Source: Catenaria anguillulae PL171
Lineage: Eukaryota > Blastocladiomycota > Blastocladiomycetes > Blastocladiales > Catenariaceae
NCBI GenBank assembly: GCA_002102555.1
Contig: MCFL01000012.1
Location: 434,001-498,000 of the forward strand
Direction: 5' to 3'
DNA: 64,000 nt
The position numbers and the translations under genes were made by a program. Under the pieces are notes generated by a model, which saw only the letters and a list, made by a program, of their open reading frames with translations, did not search any database and was not told the origin of the DNA. Below are positions 10,449 through 22,300 of this stretch, one piece after another (the first letter of the stretch is position 1; the number at the start of each line of letters is the position of its first letter).

Positions 10449-11655
10449 TCAGCATGCAAACTTGCTAAAGAAGTTTGGCTGCCCAAAGAACTCCAAATGC
10501 GTCAACGCCGACAAGAACGGGACCCTCGACCTTGAGCACCTTGCATCTTCTTGGCCACTGCACGCAAACATCCGACCGTCCAGCACATATTTTTCCACGA
10601 CCGAGTGCTTGTACCCAATGAATGCCGGCGGAATGTGCGGGACCAAATCGTTGGACTCGACAACGCGGTCGATTCCCGCAAGTCCCAAGTTGCCCAGCAT
10701 GTTCGCAAACACGTCGTTTCCAACGCGCGGGGCGCCAAATGTCGTGATCCGAGCACGGTTGCTTGTACCACACGTTCACCAACTGCATCGACGGCAGCCA
10801 GTGTCGCAATCGCGCCGCCCTGCGAGTGCCCGGTGAAGACGACCTGGTAGGTGGGGTGCGCAGCAAGCGCCGACCGAATCGCGTCCAGTGTAGCCGTGCG
10901 CACTGGGCGGTAAGCGTCCACGAACCCTTGGTGGACGGATGCGCCATCGCTACCTGGGAGCCGGGCGTACGGGTAATTGGTACGAATGAGCGACAGGTTG
11001 TCAATCCAATTGTCAATGTTGACAGATCCACGGAACGCGACGACAATTTGCGCTGTTGTCGGACGAACCGCAACAAAGCCAAGCGTAGATTCGCCGGAAA
11101 GCAAGCGAGTGTACTTGGCGTTGCGAACTCGATCACTGTCAATTGCACATGTGAGCTGTCAGCGCAGTTTGACGGCTTGGGGACAAATCACACGAACCTG
11201 TTGCACAGAGGCCCGCAAGTCCATGAAACCAAATTGTTTTCATTGGCACAGTACGCCACGGCGGCAAACTGACCCAAGTCCTTGATACCCTCGAGGTCCG
11301 CTCCGCTAACGGTCGGCACGGCCGGCGCTGCGGCGTTGACGCGCATGAGTGACTCGCGCAAAGGCGAGCTAGTCTCGGCCTGATCCGTTGCTGCTGAAGT
11401 TGTTGGCCGACGACCAAAGGCGTTGACGCGTTCTTGGGTGTTGGCCCCTGCCGAGCGCATAATGTCTCGCAGCTGTTGTTCTTGAGCTGGGGTCATATCA
11501 CCACGCAAGCTGGCATAGTCAAACTTGGCGAGATCGGGACTGAGGACATCCCCGACAGTGCGAAGGTCTGCGTTGACGGGATCAAGGGCAGTGGGCGCCG
11601 CGTAGATCGCGGCAGCCGTGATGTTGAGGAGGATCAGGAGATTGGCGAGGATCAT
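10449..11655 (-). CDS. Secreted class-3 lipase, copy 1, one missing base
   Basis: Triacylglycerol-lipase family (lipase_3, alpha/beta hydrolase). An N-terminal signal peptide (ILANLLILLNITAAAIYA) is followed by a propeptide-like segment (DYASLRGDMTPAQE) shared with the lipases at 49.7 and 51.6 kb. A 62-bp intron lies at 11136-11197. The second exon has the nucleophile elbow FTGHSQGGA; the paralogues have GHSLGG. An Asp/His-containing VVESNDLVPHIPP loop follows. Exon 2 is 687 bp where both paralogues have exactly 688, and the frame slips at about 10757-10762: GCAACC where GCAAACC is expected to give QANRARITTFGAPRVG. After the slip the reading continues correctly to the C-terminal FFSKFAC. It is therefore either a pseudogene by one deletion or a consensus error; repaired length would be 381 aa. 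Confidence 0.85.
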
Positions 11656-12985
11656 CGTGGCCTGGTTCTGGCTGAGGAAGACTGGGGAGATCTATGAGGG
11701 CGTGCAGGGATCTTGTTGAGCGAACCGTTGTGGAGTAAGGTACGGGGAGGTTGTCCCTTTTGAAGTGCTGCCCAACGCAAGCATGACTCGCCATGCGACT
11801 CTTGCTTTTGGTTGGGTGCGAGACATGGTGCGAGACGAGCGAAGCGCTGATTTGGCATTCCCACTCACAGCAACATCTGGCCCCAGCGCCTGTTGCGATG
11901 CCCCGAGGCGATTGGATCCCTGACTGGGTCCAATGTTTGGTGAGTCGTGTGCACGCGCGACTGTTGCACTCCTGATTGGTTACTCCGGCATCCAATCCAG
12001 AGCAACGAGCTCCAATTTTTGGATTTCGTAAGCATTCTACAGACTGCGAATACCTACCTAGCTAGGTCGTGCCTATAGGTACGTACTCTATAGGTTGTGC
12101 ATGCCTGGACGACGTGAATTCACGCACGCGCAGATTTGGGCGAACGTGACTTTCTATTTCTCCGGTTCGGCGGCCGGCGATTGTGATTTCAGAAACCAGC
12201 GCCTTTTCCAGCGGGGCTAACGTTCTAGGTACCCTGCGATGCACTCTTGTTGGCATCTGCATCCCAAATGGGTGGGTTGCTCTTCCCAGCCACAGACTTG
12301 GTTGCGCCAGTCGATTCGTGAGGCATTCATGCATCTAGGGTGAACAGACGCTGACCAAACTCTGGGGTGGTCGCAATACATGTCGCACACTCGGCTCGAT
12401 TCACTCGCAATATTAATGTCATCCCGCAAGGTCCCTTCCGTTCTACTGCACCCCATACCTAGTCCCTTGGCTCCAAGGCTTGGACATGATTACTGTTTTT
12501 CTCGGGATACGGACAACAACCCAGGGTAATCCACAAGTAGGGAGGCTCTTCATCACCAGCAGCCCTGGGCTTTGGCCCCAGTAGGCATGTCGCTTTGAAA
12601 CGAACCACGTTCGCATGCGGCGTTACTTCTATTTTGCTATGATATGGGGCTTCCATTCATACCATGACGTCACCCATCAAAATGTCATGTGGCAAAATCT
12701 TAGTCCTGCACACGCACGCACGATCCGCAACACACCAGTCGACTCACTCGCTTTAGATTCGGCTTGGGTGGTTGCCAAAAGATGCTCGCGCTGTTGCAGT
12801 CGATGGCCCTCATTGCGACACTGTATGGTCAACGCCAGGCGATCGTATGCTGTGTATTTATTTGACTCCTCAAACAACCTACTCGCTTCAATTCAGTGCC
12901 CATGCCTCCTTGCCGCCCTGTACGTGTAACGTTATTGATGTCAATGAGCAACTGAATACAAGTGTCCAGCTCCGTCCTGGATTTA
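11656..12985. other. Intergenic, no gene seen
   Basis: 1.33 kb upstream of lipase 1. It includes the lipase promoter on the - strand and, at 12058-12122, a cluster of short palindromes (CCTAGCTAGG, two CTATAGG blocks, CGTGAATTCACG). No coding region or RNA gene recognised. Confidence 0.45.
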
Positions 12986-13498
12986 CTATGGTACATTTGC
13001 GACTTTGAGCGAGACAGTGTTGAGTGGATGGACGTTTTGAACAAACCGCCAAGTGCCGTGAAGCTTTCTTGAGTAAGAACCAGCGATTTGAGTATGGGCC
13101 TGATGCGTAGTCGAGCACTCATTGTTGAAGCAGTTTTTCAGCCATTCGATGGCGGCATCCCATTCTGTGCGGGAAAGTCGGACGGCCTTAGGGCAGTGCG
13201 GATCAGCACAGGTGGTTAGACCCATTCTCTGAGTGATCCGAGGTGTGTATCGTGAAAGGCAAGCAACTCGTCATGTTCCCTGAACGTGTTGATGAGAAGC
13301 TCTCGCTCGGCAGGGAGCAGGTCGGGTCCAATGTTGAGTTCATTTTCGCGTTCGGGCGTGGAGACGTGGGATATGCGGGTGGATTTCGTCGGACGTTTGA
13401 TTTGGTCTTTGGCCACCTTGGGGAGCTTGACCTACTCGTCGGCGCGGTTGACAGGTTTCACTTTGTTCTTCACTTTTTTGTATGCAGCATTGACTGAC
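12986..13498 (-). pseudogene. Ty3/gypsy polymerase relic (pre-RT and RT start)
   Basis: Read on the - strand from 13498, the conserved fungal Ty3/gypsy segment before the reverse transcriptase is visible. It begins YKKVKNKVKPVNRADE, then NIGPDLLPAERELLINTFRE and LLAFHDTHLGSLRE, which resemble the family pattern KKVKPV...GP-L...ALAFDE--RGTFRE. After a frame change near 13216, the start of the reverse transcriptase fingers follows: AIEWLKNC, then GTWRFVQNVHPLNTVSLK, matching the family RIVHDLQPLN-VTI motif. An in-frame stop lies after RADE, another after LREWV, and the frame ends at 12986 before any catalytic YxDD. No LTRs were found. It is an old truncated fragment. Confidence 0.65.
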
Positions 13499-13904
13499 CC
13501 GATAATTCATGAGAGAGACACGGGATTTCCAATTCGATTGGGTTTTCGGGTAGGTGACTGATAGTTTTTGTAAAGGAATGAGCATGAAGCGCAGAATGCG
13601 GTTGGGTGAGTGTGTTTCGAGCATCCGCAGGTTGTGAGCGAAGAGCAGCAGATTTTCTGTGTGCAAGCTGAGCGATACTCCTTTCCCCTCTCCGGATGAG
13701 GTAATTCAATAAGACCAATCAGTTGTGCATCGATCCAGTGTTCACCAAGTGACTGGCCAAGACGTGGGTTCACGAAGACGCAAGCGTCGTGACTTGCTGA
13801 AAGGATATTCAACGACGAATTTGAGATCATGTTTGTGAATTGACAATTGGCGACCGGCGACAAAGACGCTCCCACCACGAAGCCACACGACACACGGGAA
13901 CACA
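13499..13904. other. Unassigned, between two mobile-element relics
   Basis: About 400 bp in the relic cluster. It probably contains further decayed retroelement sequence (upstream of the polymerase fragment), but no motif is clear enough to name. Confidence 0.3.
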
Positions 13905-14301
13905 TCAGCGACTGGCAGTGGCCTTAGCCTCCTGCTTTTCCAAATACTTGTCCACTAAGACCGAGATGTCGTCTTGTAGCTCCATATACATGCGATCTTC
14001 AATCCCACAGTGCTTGAGGATGAAGGCGGTGCAGACCGCGTACTTATTGATGTCTGGGTAGGTTATCTCCTCGACGAGCGCGGCAACCGCGGCACCAAGC
14101 GCCATGTCACGACCCTTGTTTGCCAACTACTTGATCGTCAGCACGTGGTCTTCAATGCGCCTATCTTCAATGGGAACGTACAGATAGCCCTCCTCGAGGT
14201 AGGCAGGCGGAGCGGGCGACGACGCGGGCGGGGCCGGCGACGACAAGCTTGGCATAAATAAACCGGCCACGTGAGCGGGGTACTGGTTCGGATTCGACAT
14301 T
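13905..14301 (-). pseudogene. Small reading frame interrupted by one TAG
   Basis: From ATG 14301 a frame begins MSNPNQYPAHVAGLF with a Pro/Ala/Ser-rich middle and a YLYVPIEDRR segment, meets TAG at about 14127-14129, then continues in the same frame for 73 more residues (KGRDMALGAAVAALVEE, ending in KYLEKQEAKA) to a stop at 13905. The part after the TAG looks protein-like. It may be the end of the transposase-like gene immediately upstream, or an independent small gene with a premature stop. No family recognised. Confidence 0.3.
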
Positions 14302-14467
14302 GCTGGACGCACGAGGTCGTGTGAGATCAAGTTCCCGATGAAGCGCAGGAGTAATGAGGTAGATACCGGTAGTAGTATGGATGGATGAGGTGGCGCAGGA
14401 GAGAGAGCTGGGGAGCTTGCGATGCGCCCCTCCAACTCGCGCCAGTCGAGGATGAACTTGTTACGGT

Positions 14468-16398
14468 CTACAACCACGTCGGCTCGGTCCGTGACGCGCC
14501 CTTGACGTCGAGCATGTACCGGTACCCGAGGTATTTCATGTACCGCCTGACCTGGTATTCTGAACGGCGGATCGCCCGCGAGTCGGGATTCACTTGGGCA
14601 CCAACAATGCCTGACAGCAAGGACGCGAGCTTGGCATTGATCCACGCATGCAGCTTGCGCCAAACCTGCCCGGGATTCTGCTTGGACGCCGTGAGCTCCA
14701 CCATCTTCTCCTTGGCCCGTTCAACGAATTCGCGACCGTAAATAGGGTCCTTGCTTGGGCGTGGCTTGCACGGACGGCAGCTGACAGTAGGCTCAAGCTT
14801 GCCAGTCGAATCGAACTCTTGCCACGATCGGTTGGCTTTGCACGCCGCGCTAGTCTGGTGGGAAGGCGCGCGCCCCAAGTGGGCCTTGGAGACGACGGCG
14901 AGGCCTCAAACTGCGTCATGCCAGTTGAGACGAGATGGGCTTGCCAGTGCAGGGCAAGGAGGCGATCAACATGCTGCGCGTGGCGTTTGCGGCGGGTAGC
15001 AAGGGACATGATGGCGTCTTGAGTGACCTCGATAACAGCGTCGGCTGTGTCGTTGCGCTTGAGAGCGGGTTTCCGTTTGGGTTTCTTCTTGGATTTCTGC
15101 TTTTTGGCAGAGGCACCTTGTTCGGAAAGTTGAGGTGACAATGCTGGGGCATCAGGCGTGGGAGCAGGTGCGGCATTTGCGGCTGGGGCTGCAGAGGCGT
15201 GAGTTGGATGGCCAGAGCTCTGTGGATGGTTTTGGGACGATGCGGCGGCCGGTGGGCTCGAACCTGGGGGCATAGGATTGAGCGGGGTAGCAGGCGGGAC
15301 GGGCGGGCCCTGATTTGGGGTGAGTGGCAGGGACAGCGAGGGTAGCGGACGCGGAATCCGGAGGATGTCCATGAAGCGGGAAAACTTGAAATCCGAGACA
15401 TACGCTGAATGTCTTATGTCGTTCGCCATCCGCAGACACGCCAAGCCGAGGACGGCCAAACACGAGCTGCTGTCAAGGCATGCGTTGTTGAGGAACAGGC
15501 GGACCTTGCCCGCCGCGTCTGGCAATATCTGGGACAGAAGCAGCTGCTCGACCATCCACTCCCGCCGGTAACGTGAGAGGGATGCGACAATGTGAGGCAG
15601 GTCCATCTTGCGATGAAGCGATACGGGGTCAATGTGTGGTTGTGAGCAACGGGACGGCGGTGCGGATATGACAGCGGTGCGGGAAAGTGAGTTGGACCCC
15701 ATGGCGGACAGGATGGTGTGGACGGCTGCGAGTGGAGCGGGTTGGCATAGGGGTAGGAGTCGGGAACATTGGCCACTGGGCCAAATGTGGGCACAACACC
15801 GAGATCAAACCCGACCAAGGGCGATTCCTGTGCCATTTAGGGCGTGACCTGCAGGAGTTACCGTACTGGACATACCATTGTAAGCGAACAGAGGGCTCGA
15901 GACGACATCTTTCGCACAGGAATCATCGGTCGCCTTTCCAGAGGTCTCGAAGAAAGACGCCGAAGTGGGCGAAGGTGGGAGTGGCTGTTCGTCGAGGATG
16001 GGATCACAGCCGAGATCGCTGGCTTGGGAATTGGTGGTTATGGCGAGGACGGCGAGGACGGCGGACTCATCATCCTGATTGGCTCCGGCATCGCCAACTG
16101 GGTCCGATTCAGCCTCGGCCTCAGGTGCGAGTTCCAAAGAAACCGTTTCTCGGCCTAGAAATCGACCGCCGGGGCCGCGCGGACGCTTTCTGGCCGTTGA
16201 CCTATTGGTCGGCCTGCGGTTGTACTGGCGCTTGCGCTTGGCGGGAGGCGCCAAGGCCAGCGCATCTGCGGGAGCTGGTCCATAATGCGAGGAGGACGAC
16301 AGCGACGAGGCGACCTGGTCACTTGGTGTCGACTGGATGTCATTAAGGGCAGATCCGGACATTTTGTGATTGTGAAGACACATGCGAGCGAATGACAT
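14468..16398 (-). pseudogene. Degenerate fungal DDE-transposase-like gene
   Basis: Exon 1 (16398-15876) encodes a basic, low-complexity N-terminus with a nuclear-localisation-like PAKRKRQYNRR and the motif RKRPRGPGGRFL. A 150-bp intron (15726-15875, GTATGT...CAG) joins it in frame to a second exon from 15725, with a helical block (SRYRREWMVEQLLLSQILPD), a Pro/Ala-rich linker, and a Lys-rich patch near KKQKSKKKPKRKPALK. The frame then slips at about 14890 by one base and continues CRPCKPRPSKDP...GQVWRKLHAWINAKLASL...YQVRRYMKYLGYRYML. Just past 14500 another one-base slip gives RADVVVDRNKFILDWRELE, running beyond 14468. LGYRYM followed by DVV-DRNKF resembles the LG-RY...GHER-DVV-YR-F signature of a fungal DDE-transposase family, though the GHE part is lost. 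The catalytic domain expected downstream is absent, so the copy is truncated. Confidence 0.45.
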
Positions 16399-16804
16399 TG
16401 AAAAGCGCCGTGGCCTCGTCGGGCGGAGGTCCTGCGAGTCTTTTAGATGATTCCATTGCGTGGGCGTGAAAAGGCTACACTGAGGGCGGGCATGTCAAAA
16501 GCGGGGCGGCCAGAAGTCAGAGAGCAAGCCGCCGCATTCATTTTCACCCAAGAAGCCAATCGGTGGCAGGTACGTATACTGGTGAAGTGACTGCGAAAAG
16601 TCCCTGAGAACAACCACCCACGTTTTGCCGGGTTTCACGGTGGTGGTGGTGAGGCGCCAAACCAAAAATCTGACAAAAGCTTGCCACTTTGAGCCTGATG
16701 GCACCTCTTTAAAGCCTGAGAGGGGAGCATGGGGCATTGTACAAGAAATGGACAGCGATGGAAGAGACAATCACCAAACAGACAAGGCAATGTCATTGTG
16801 CGAT
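16399..16804. other. Intergenic between a - strand relic promoter and a - strand gene 3' end
   Basis: 406 bp. Downstream flank of the PRPP-synthetase-associated gene. No open frame, RNA or repeat recognised. Confidence 0.4.
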
Positions 16805-18581
16805 TCACAAGGCGGTGTGGAAGAGGTACGAGATCGACTCGCCATTGTGCGTGCGGCGGACTACATTGTACACAATGAAACAAAGTGAGCGGTGGTACAT
16901 ACGTAGGTATCGAAAAAGGAAACAGGATACATACTGGCTTCAGCAAGCACGCCGGACATGTCAATGATTTGCAACCTGGGACAATAGGTAGTGATGAATA
17001 CGATATTGGCAGATCAATACGCTGGGGAGAAACCGTACTTTGTGCTCGTTCGCTGCTTTTCGATCGGAATAGGATACGAGTTGGTCACAATCACCTGTTG
17101 ACACACACATACACACAAGGTCCAGTGAGTTGGTGGCTCAATCCCGGCACAAGCACTGAAAAGGAAACAAACGGACCTGGTGCACAGCGTCACACTCCTC
17201 GAACTCGTCCAAGGCGTCCCCACTCAGCAATCCATGCGTAGCCACCACATACACCTCGGTTGCGCCGCGGCGCTTGAGCAATCGGGCCGCCGAAATGAAT
17301 CCATCGGGCTTGTCCAAGATATCGTCCACAAGGAAACACGGCCTGTCGGCCACATCGCCCACAAGCTGCAACCCCTCTTCGTGCCACTGCGGCGTGTACA
17401 CTTCAACGACCTGCAACGACCCGATATCCTCTGGCTGCTCGGCAAGGTGGTCAGGCACCATTTCCGTGGTGGTTTGCACGGACGGGGCTGTAAAGGCGAC
17501 CATATGCTGGCCCGACGTGATGGACTCGGTGCTGATGGATGCCCCGCCACTCGCGCAACCGCCGTTGGGAATGGCAATGGCCAAGTTGGCAGCCGACGCA
17601 TTGGCGCTCGTGCCCGTGTTGAGAATGCTGCTCCTGGACTTGCGCGAGGCTTTGATGGGTTTCGGCACAGACTTGTCCTGATGAATGAGGGCAAAATCAA
17701 TCTTGAGGCGGTCGGCCAGAGATGTGACGCGCTTGACACCGCCCGGGTTTTTGGACACGGCGACGGCTGAGCGATAGTTGGGAATGCGCTCGCTAATGTA
17801 CTTGCACAACGTGGGTTCGGCGAGCAGGTTGTCGACGGGTTTGGTGAAGAAGCCTTGCATTTGCTCGTTGTGCAAGTCAACGGTGATGATGTGGTCAAGA
17901 CCAGCGACAGCGAGCATGTTTGCGACGACTGCATGAATTTGACGAATTAGCGAGGGACCGACGAGGACACATGGGCGTGAGAATGAGAAGGGTGTGGCCA
18001 ACATGATTGGAACACTCGCGAATGAACGTACGTTTGGCTGTCACAGTACCGCGAGCCTTCTTCTTCTTGGATTGCTTGGCGTCTACATGTTTTTTTTTTC
18101 TCGATCAAGTCTGCAAGTGAGCTGCCCTGTTCTCCAAATCGATGATCGATGGTCAATGGAAGGTCGATGGGGACGGACATGGGAAGTAGGGCAAGATGGC
18201 CGTGATCCGCGCGGCCGATGATACGCGGCACGCATTGATGAGGATGAGGAGCTCCATGAGGGAATCGTTGATGGACTCTGATCCACTTTGAATGATGAAG
18301 ATGTCTTCGTTGCGGACCGAGATGCCAATGTCGGTGGAGATTTCGTGGTTGGCGTGCAGCTTGATGGACAAGGGCGCAGTCGCGATGCCGAGCTTGTCGA
18401 CAATGGCCTGCGCGAGATCCATGTGCGAGGATCCGGCGAATACCTTGGCGTTGCGCATGGTGGTGGGTTCTTTTGTGGTCGCGGTCACGGTCGTCGTCGG
18501 TGTTGTCGGTGTTGTCGGTGTTGTCGGTGTTGTCGGTGTTGTCGGTGTTGTCGGTGTTGTCGGAAGGTGAGCGGCAGACAT
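16805..18581 (-). CDS. PRPSAP: PRPP synthetase-associated protein (regulatory, catalytically degenerate paralogue)
   Basis: Six exons (18581-18179, 18082-18032, 17928-17177, 17094-17039, 16975-16935, 16860-16805) total 1,359 bp, 452 aa, all with GT-AG borders. The fold is that of ribose-phosphate pyrophosphokinase: FAGSSHMDLA, TAKLVANMLAVAGLDH, ITVDLHNEQMQGFF, and the end RRTHNGESISYLF. Several sites match PRPS-associated proteins rather than active enzymes. The flexible loop is PYAKQSKKKKARG instead of RQDKK-SR. The PRPP-binding loop reads LVDDILDKPDGF where catalytic subunits have DD-xDTxxT. An insertion of about 100 residues precedes VGDVADRPCFLVDD, as in PAP39/PAP41 and yeast Prs1-type subunits. 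By family it should assemble with active PRPP synthetase and modulate it in the cytosol. A (Thr-Thr-Pro)n tract follows the start. Confidence 0.92.
18496..18558. repeat. Nine-base minisatellite, seven units
   Basis: Seven perfect tandem copies of GTCGGTGTT, which on the - strand encode Pro-Thr-Thr repeats in the N-terminal tail of the PRPP synthetase-associated protein. The unit length is a multiple of three, so copy-number changes would keep the frame. Confidence 0.95.
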
Positions 18582-19355
18582 GAAATGCGACCAGAGTGGC
18601 GGTCAGTGCGGTCTGCGGCGGTCAAGCGGACGAGTTTAGTTCGCAGAGTGCTATTTACATAATGTACGTTTTGCCAAGTGAGAGACACTTTGATTCAATT
18701 ACATATATACTGATGTAGGCCTCGGAAGTGATCGGCACGCTCACCCGATCCACCAGCACAGCACGTTCGTTGCAGTCGGTTGGGCTTGGTCTGGCTCGGT
18801 CACGTTTCCGCGGACTCGATTCCCACGGGCACTCAAGACGCTCTGTCCGATAGTCTGCCCATCATATTGCGCTGCTTCAACGGCCAACGGCCATGGTTTA
18901 GGTATCGGCTCTATAGTATGGTCAACCGAGGCTGGGAAGTCCATTCATTGTGTCTCATTTGAGCGGACATTGGTCTGTTAGCGCAGCTCGGCAGCAGTCG
19001 CCTCGCACACTCCATGTACCCATGTGCAATATGAACGTACAGGATCTTGGTGTTTAACCCTGGGACAGATAATCTACTCAGAGTCTCACAGAAGGATGAC
19101 TCTGCGAGTTCCGCTGCACGTGTGAAGACTTGGGGTTCCGAAGGTATCCGAAACGGCCAGCCGGCTTGAAGCTTGCTGAGTGGAGCAGATGAGTCCGAAC
19201 CACTCTTGACCTTCCTCTTCGGGCAAGTGCACACCCCTGACTCTACACAGTACATGTGCATATACGCTTGGCCATTTCCAATCCCAGCGAATACCAAGCC
19301 AACGCAAACGCAAACCGTCCAAATCAAGCCAAGCGAACGGCCCCCCGATCCGAGC
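18582..19355. other. Intergenic, divergent
   Basis: 774 bp between divergent genes; promoters of the PRPP-synthetase-associated gene (-) and of the next + strand gene are expected here. Short frames only; nothing recognised. Confidence 0.4.
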
Positions 19356-22300
19356 ATGGCCTCCACACCGATTCCGCCTCCTTTTGGGCTCGACCCTCAG
19401 CTTGCAGTTCGCAACCAGCTGGCCATCGACGTCGCTCCCAGCCTTTCCAAGAGGGCTTCAGCTGGAGCGCATGCACTTGCACCTGTCACTGTCTAAACGC
19501 TCCCGAACCCAAGCGAAAGCGGCCACTCCAGCACCAACGCCACCCTCAAACCCGCCACGGGTCAGCAACGGCAACAAGCATTCACTCAGCGTCTCCGGTC
19601 CAGTTTTCTTGGCTCCAGCGTATCGGTTTGCTTGGTCACCGCACTCCTCATCTGCATTCTCAGCTGCCCAGTCGAGTTGAGATTGAGATCATAGTGCAGC
19701 AGCCGCAACATCAGCATCAGCAAGCAATCGCTCCCGGCTTCCGCTGGCCGTCTCACGTCCTCGTTGCTGCATTGCCTTGGCTTTTCATCCATCTTGTCAG
19801 CGGCCATGATGAGTGCCCAAAGTGTCGATGTGCATGTCAAAGTCAAGCTTGTGCGTCCAAAGCGACCAGAGTTGGACGCTCCCGTTGTGACCGCTGCTGC
19901 CGGAATGTCGAGTTCGCTTCGACGAGATCGCGAACCCCGCCCTCTTCTTGTCCGCACCTCCTCCTCCTCCCCTTCCTCAACATGCGTCAACTTCGAATTC
20001 TTCACTCCCTCTCCCTTTTCACGCCAAGAGCTCGAAAGGAAAGCGACCACCACCTCTGGCATTCATTCCGGATCCGCCTCAACCGCTCTCATCCCCTCCC
20101 TCGAGTCGCCAAGCGCTCAGCACCGCCTCACGCAAACTTGTCGCGACTCGTGTAACTGTCCGCCGCAGAAAAACCACAGCCACAGCCGACACGCCCAAGG
20201 TTCTTGCACCATGCCACCCTCGTCGTCATCAAGATCTGCCGTCGGATCCACCGTCGCGAAATCCGCGTCCAGACCCACGCGCACAACAGCCAACTCGGCT
20301 TCCTCGTCGACGTCGACGCGTGCACACAACCACTGGTCGGACCGGCTGCTCTCTGTCCTGGTTCCGCTCTCGGTCTTGTCATTTGTGATTCCCGCCATTG
20401 TTTCGGCACTCCTGCACGCCTTCTCGTTGCCCGCGCTACCGCATCCTCGTCATCTAACCGGCGCCATGGTGGCGAATCGACCAACAAGTCGCGCGCCAGC
20501 GCCAAATCCGAAGAGCACATGGAGCGGTACCGCCAGCTACGTGCTTCGCACCTCAAGCGCACGAGCACCACCCAAAACAAGCAACAGCAGGCAGGATCGG
20601 TTCCACGGTCATGGTCTGATCCCGAGCTTGGCCTAAAGTCACCCGCTGCGGGGCCCACCCCAACCCTGGCGTCAACGCCTCCAACGGCAGCGCCATCCCA
20701 CCGCTGTGCGAACTCAACAAGTCTGCTTCGTGCCCCAATCTCGGGCGCTACGCCCGCCGCTCTGGCGCTACCTCATCGACTTCACGCTCGCGGAACCGCA
20801 GCGGGTCGGCATACTCAGGCACCAATGCGGCCGACGACACGCGCAGCGTGTGCAGTTCAGCATCTACGGACGACCTCGATGCCATCTCGGAGTCCACACC
20901 ATTTTTGCTTTCGCCCGCTTCGTCCTCGCCACAAGTCGCTAAACCAAAGACGATTCCACCAAGCGAGGCGAGTGCATTTCATTCATCTTCAGCCGCCCTG
21001 CATCGCGACTCGGCCGTGTTTCCGTCGCCCACCTCGTCGCTGTTCTCATCCCGGTCAACGGCCAACGAATCCACATGTGCCGACACGCGTGGATCAACAT
21101 CCTCGACCTCTGCGGCAGCGCCCATGATTGCATTCAACCCAACCCCGTTCACGCCCGCTATCTCCCACAAACACACCAACGCCACCACCACAACGGCGCC
21201 ATCCTCATTGACTACGACGGTCGCTTCGTCCCCACCAACCTTCCCACTGTCATTCCCAGACCCGCCACTCGCCCCGCTCCCCATGCCCACGACCTCTAAC
21301 GCCGCCCCAACTCGCTTCCAACTGCCCACCACACCCATCGACCCTCAAACCCACCTGCGCCACTTGCTCGCGTGCTCGGGCGCGGCCTGGTGGGCCACGC
21401 GCTTTGCCATTTGCGACATTCTGACGCCACGTGCGCGCCGGCAACTGTTCTTGGCACAAGACATGCTGATTGCCACGTCCACGTCCAGCACCAACGCTCT
21501 GGGCACTGTGTGCATGGCCGTTGTGTCTGAACACGAGGCCGCAAGGCAGGCGCTCATGGCGCAGCTTGCACGGTCGGCAAGGGTCGAGCGCATGCTGCCC
21601 GTGTTGGACGTGGTGATGCCGCCGGCGGCTGCGCATTTGCCGTCGGGTGCGGTTGGGGGCGTAGGGACTGGGGTCAGAGAAGCCGTGGTGGTGGTGCCGT
21701 TGAGCGTTATGGGAAGTGTTGCGGATCGCGTGCGGGTGCGGCGGTTGGCGCCAAATGAGGCTAAGGCATTGTTGGGCGTGGTGGTGGCGGCCATGGCAAA
21801 GTTGGCAAGGGTTGGGGTCGGGTATCGTGGGTTCAAGCTTGGTACGCCTCTTGGGACTGTATTTGCCGTTTTGACGAACCGACGAGGGTGCTAACGTCTG
21901 TGAATTTGGACTGACAGATTATGTTCTCATCAACGGACACATTCCCGACACGCAAGACCTGACGCCTGTCGACATGCTTGTCGGCGGGTACCACGCCATG
22001 TTTGACACCCCCTTGCCATCGTCACCAAAATCGCCCTCAACACCAGCCTCATCCAGTGTCAACTCGGACGTGGTAACACCCGACGCGGCCAGGGCAATTG
22101 CCGACCTATTGACTGCCGTCGGCAAGGCCATGGATCCAACACGCGTGCACGAGGCGTTTGCAGGCCTGTTGAGTGCCGGTCCGCCTACACACGCTGCAGC
22201 CAATGTGATGCCAGGCGCGTGGGCGCAAGCGCCGCCACAGGTTCAAGTAAAGGATCCGTCCGTGGTGGCCCCGGTCGCACACCAGCAGCAAGGTGCAAGT

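Noticed and set aside
18496-18558. CRISPR-like array
   Set aside because: Units are perfect 9-bp repeats without spacers and lie in coding sequence; a minisatellite.
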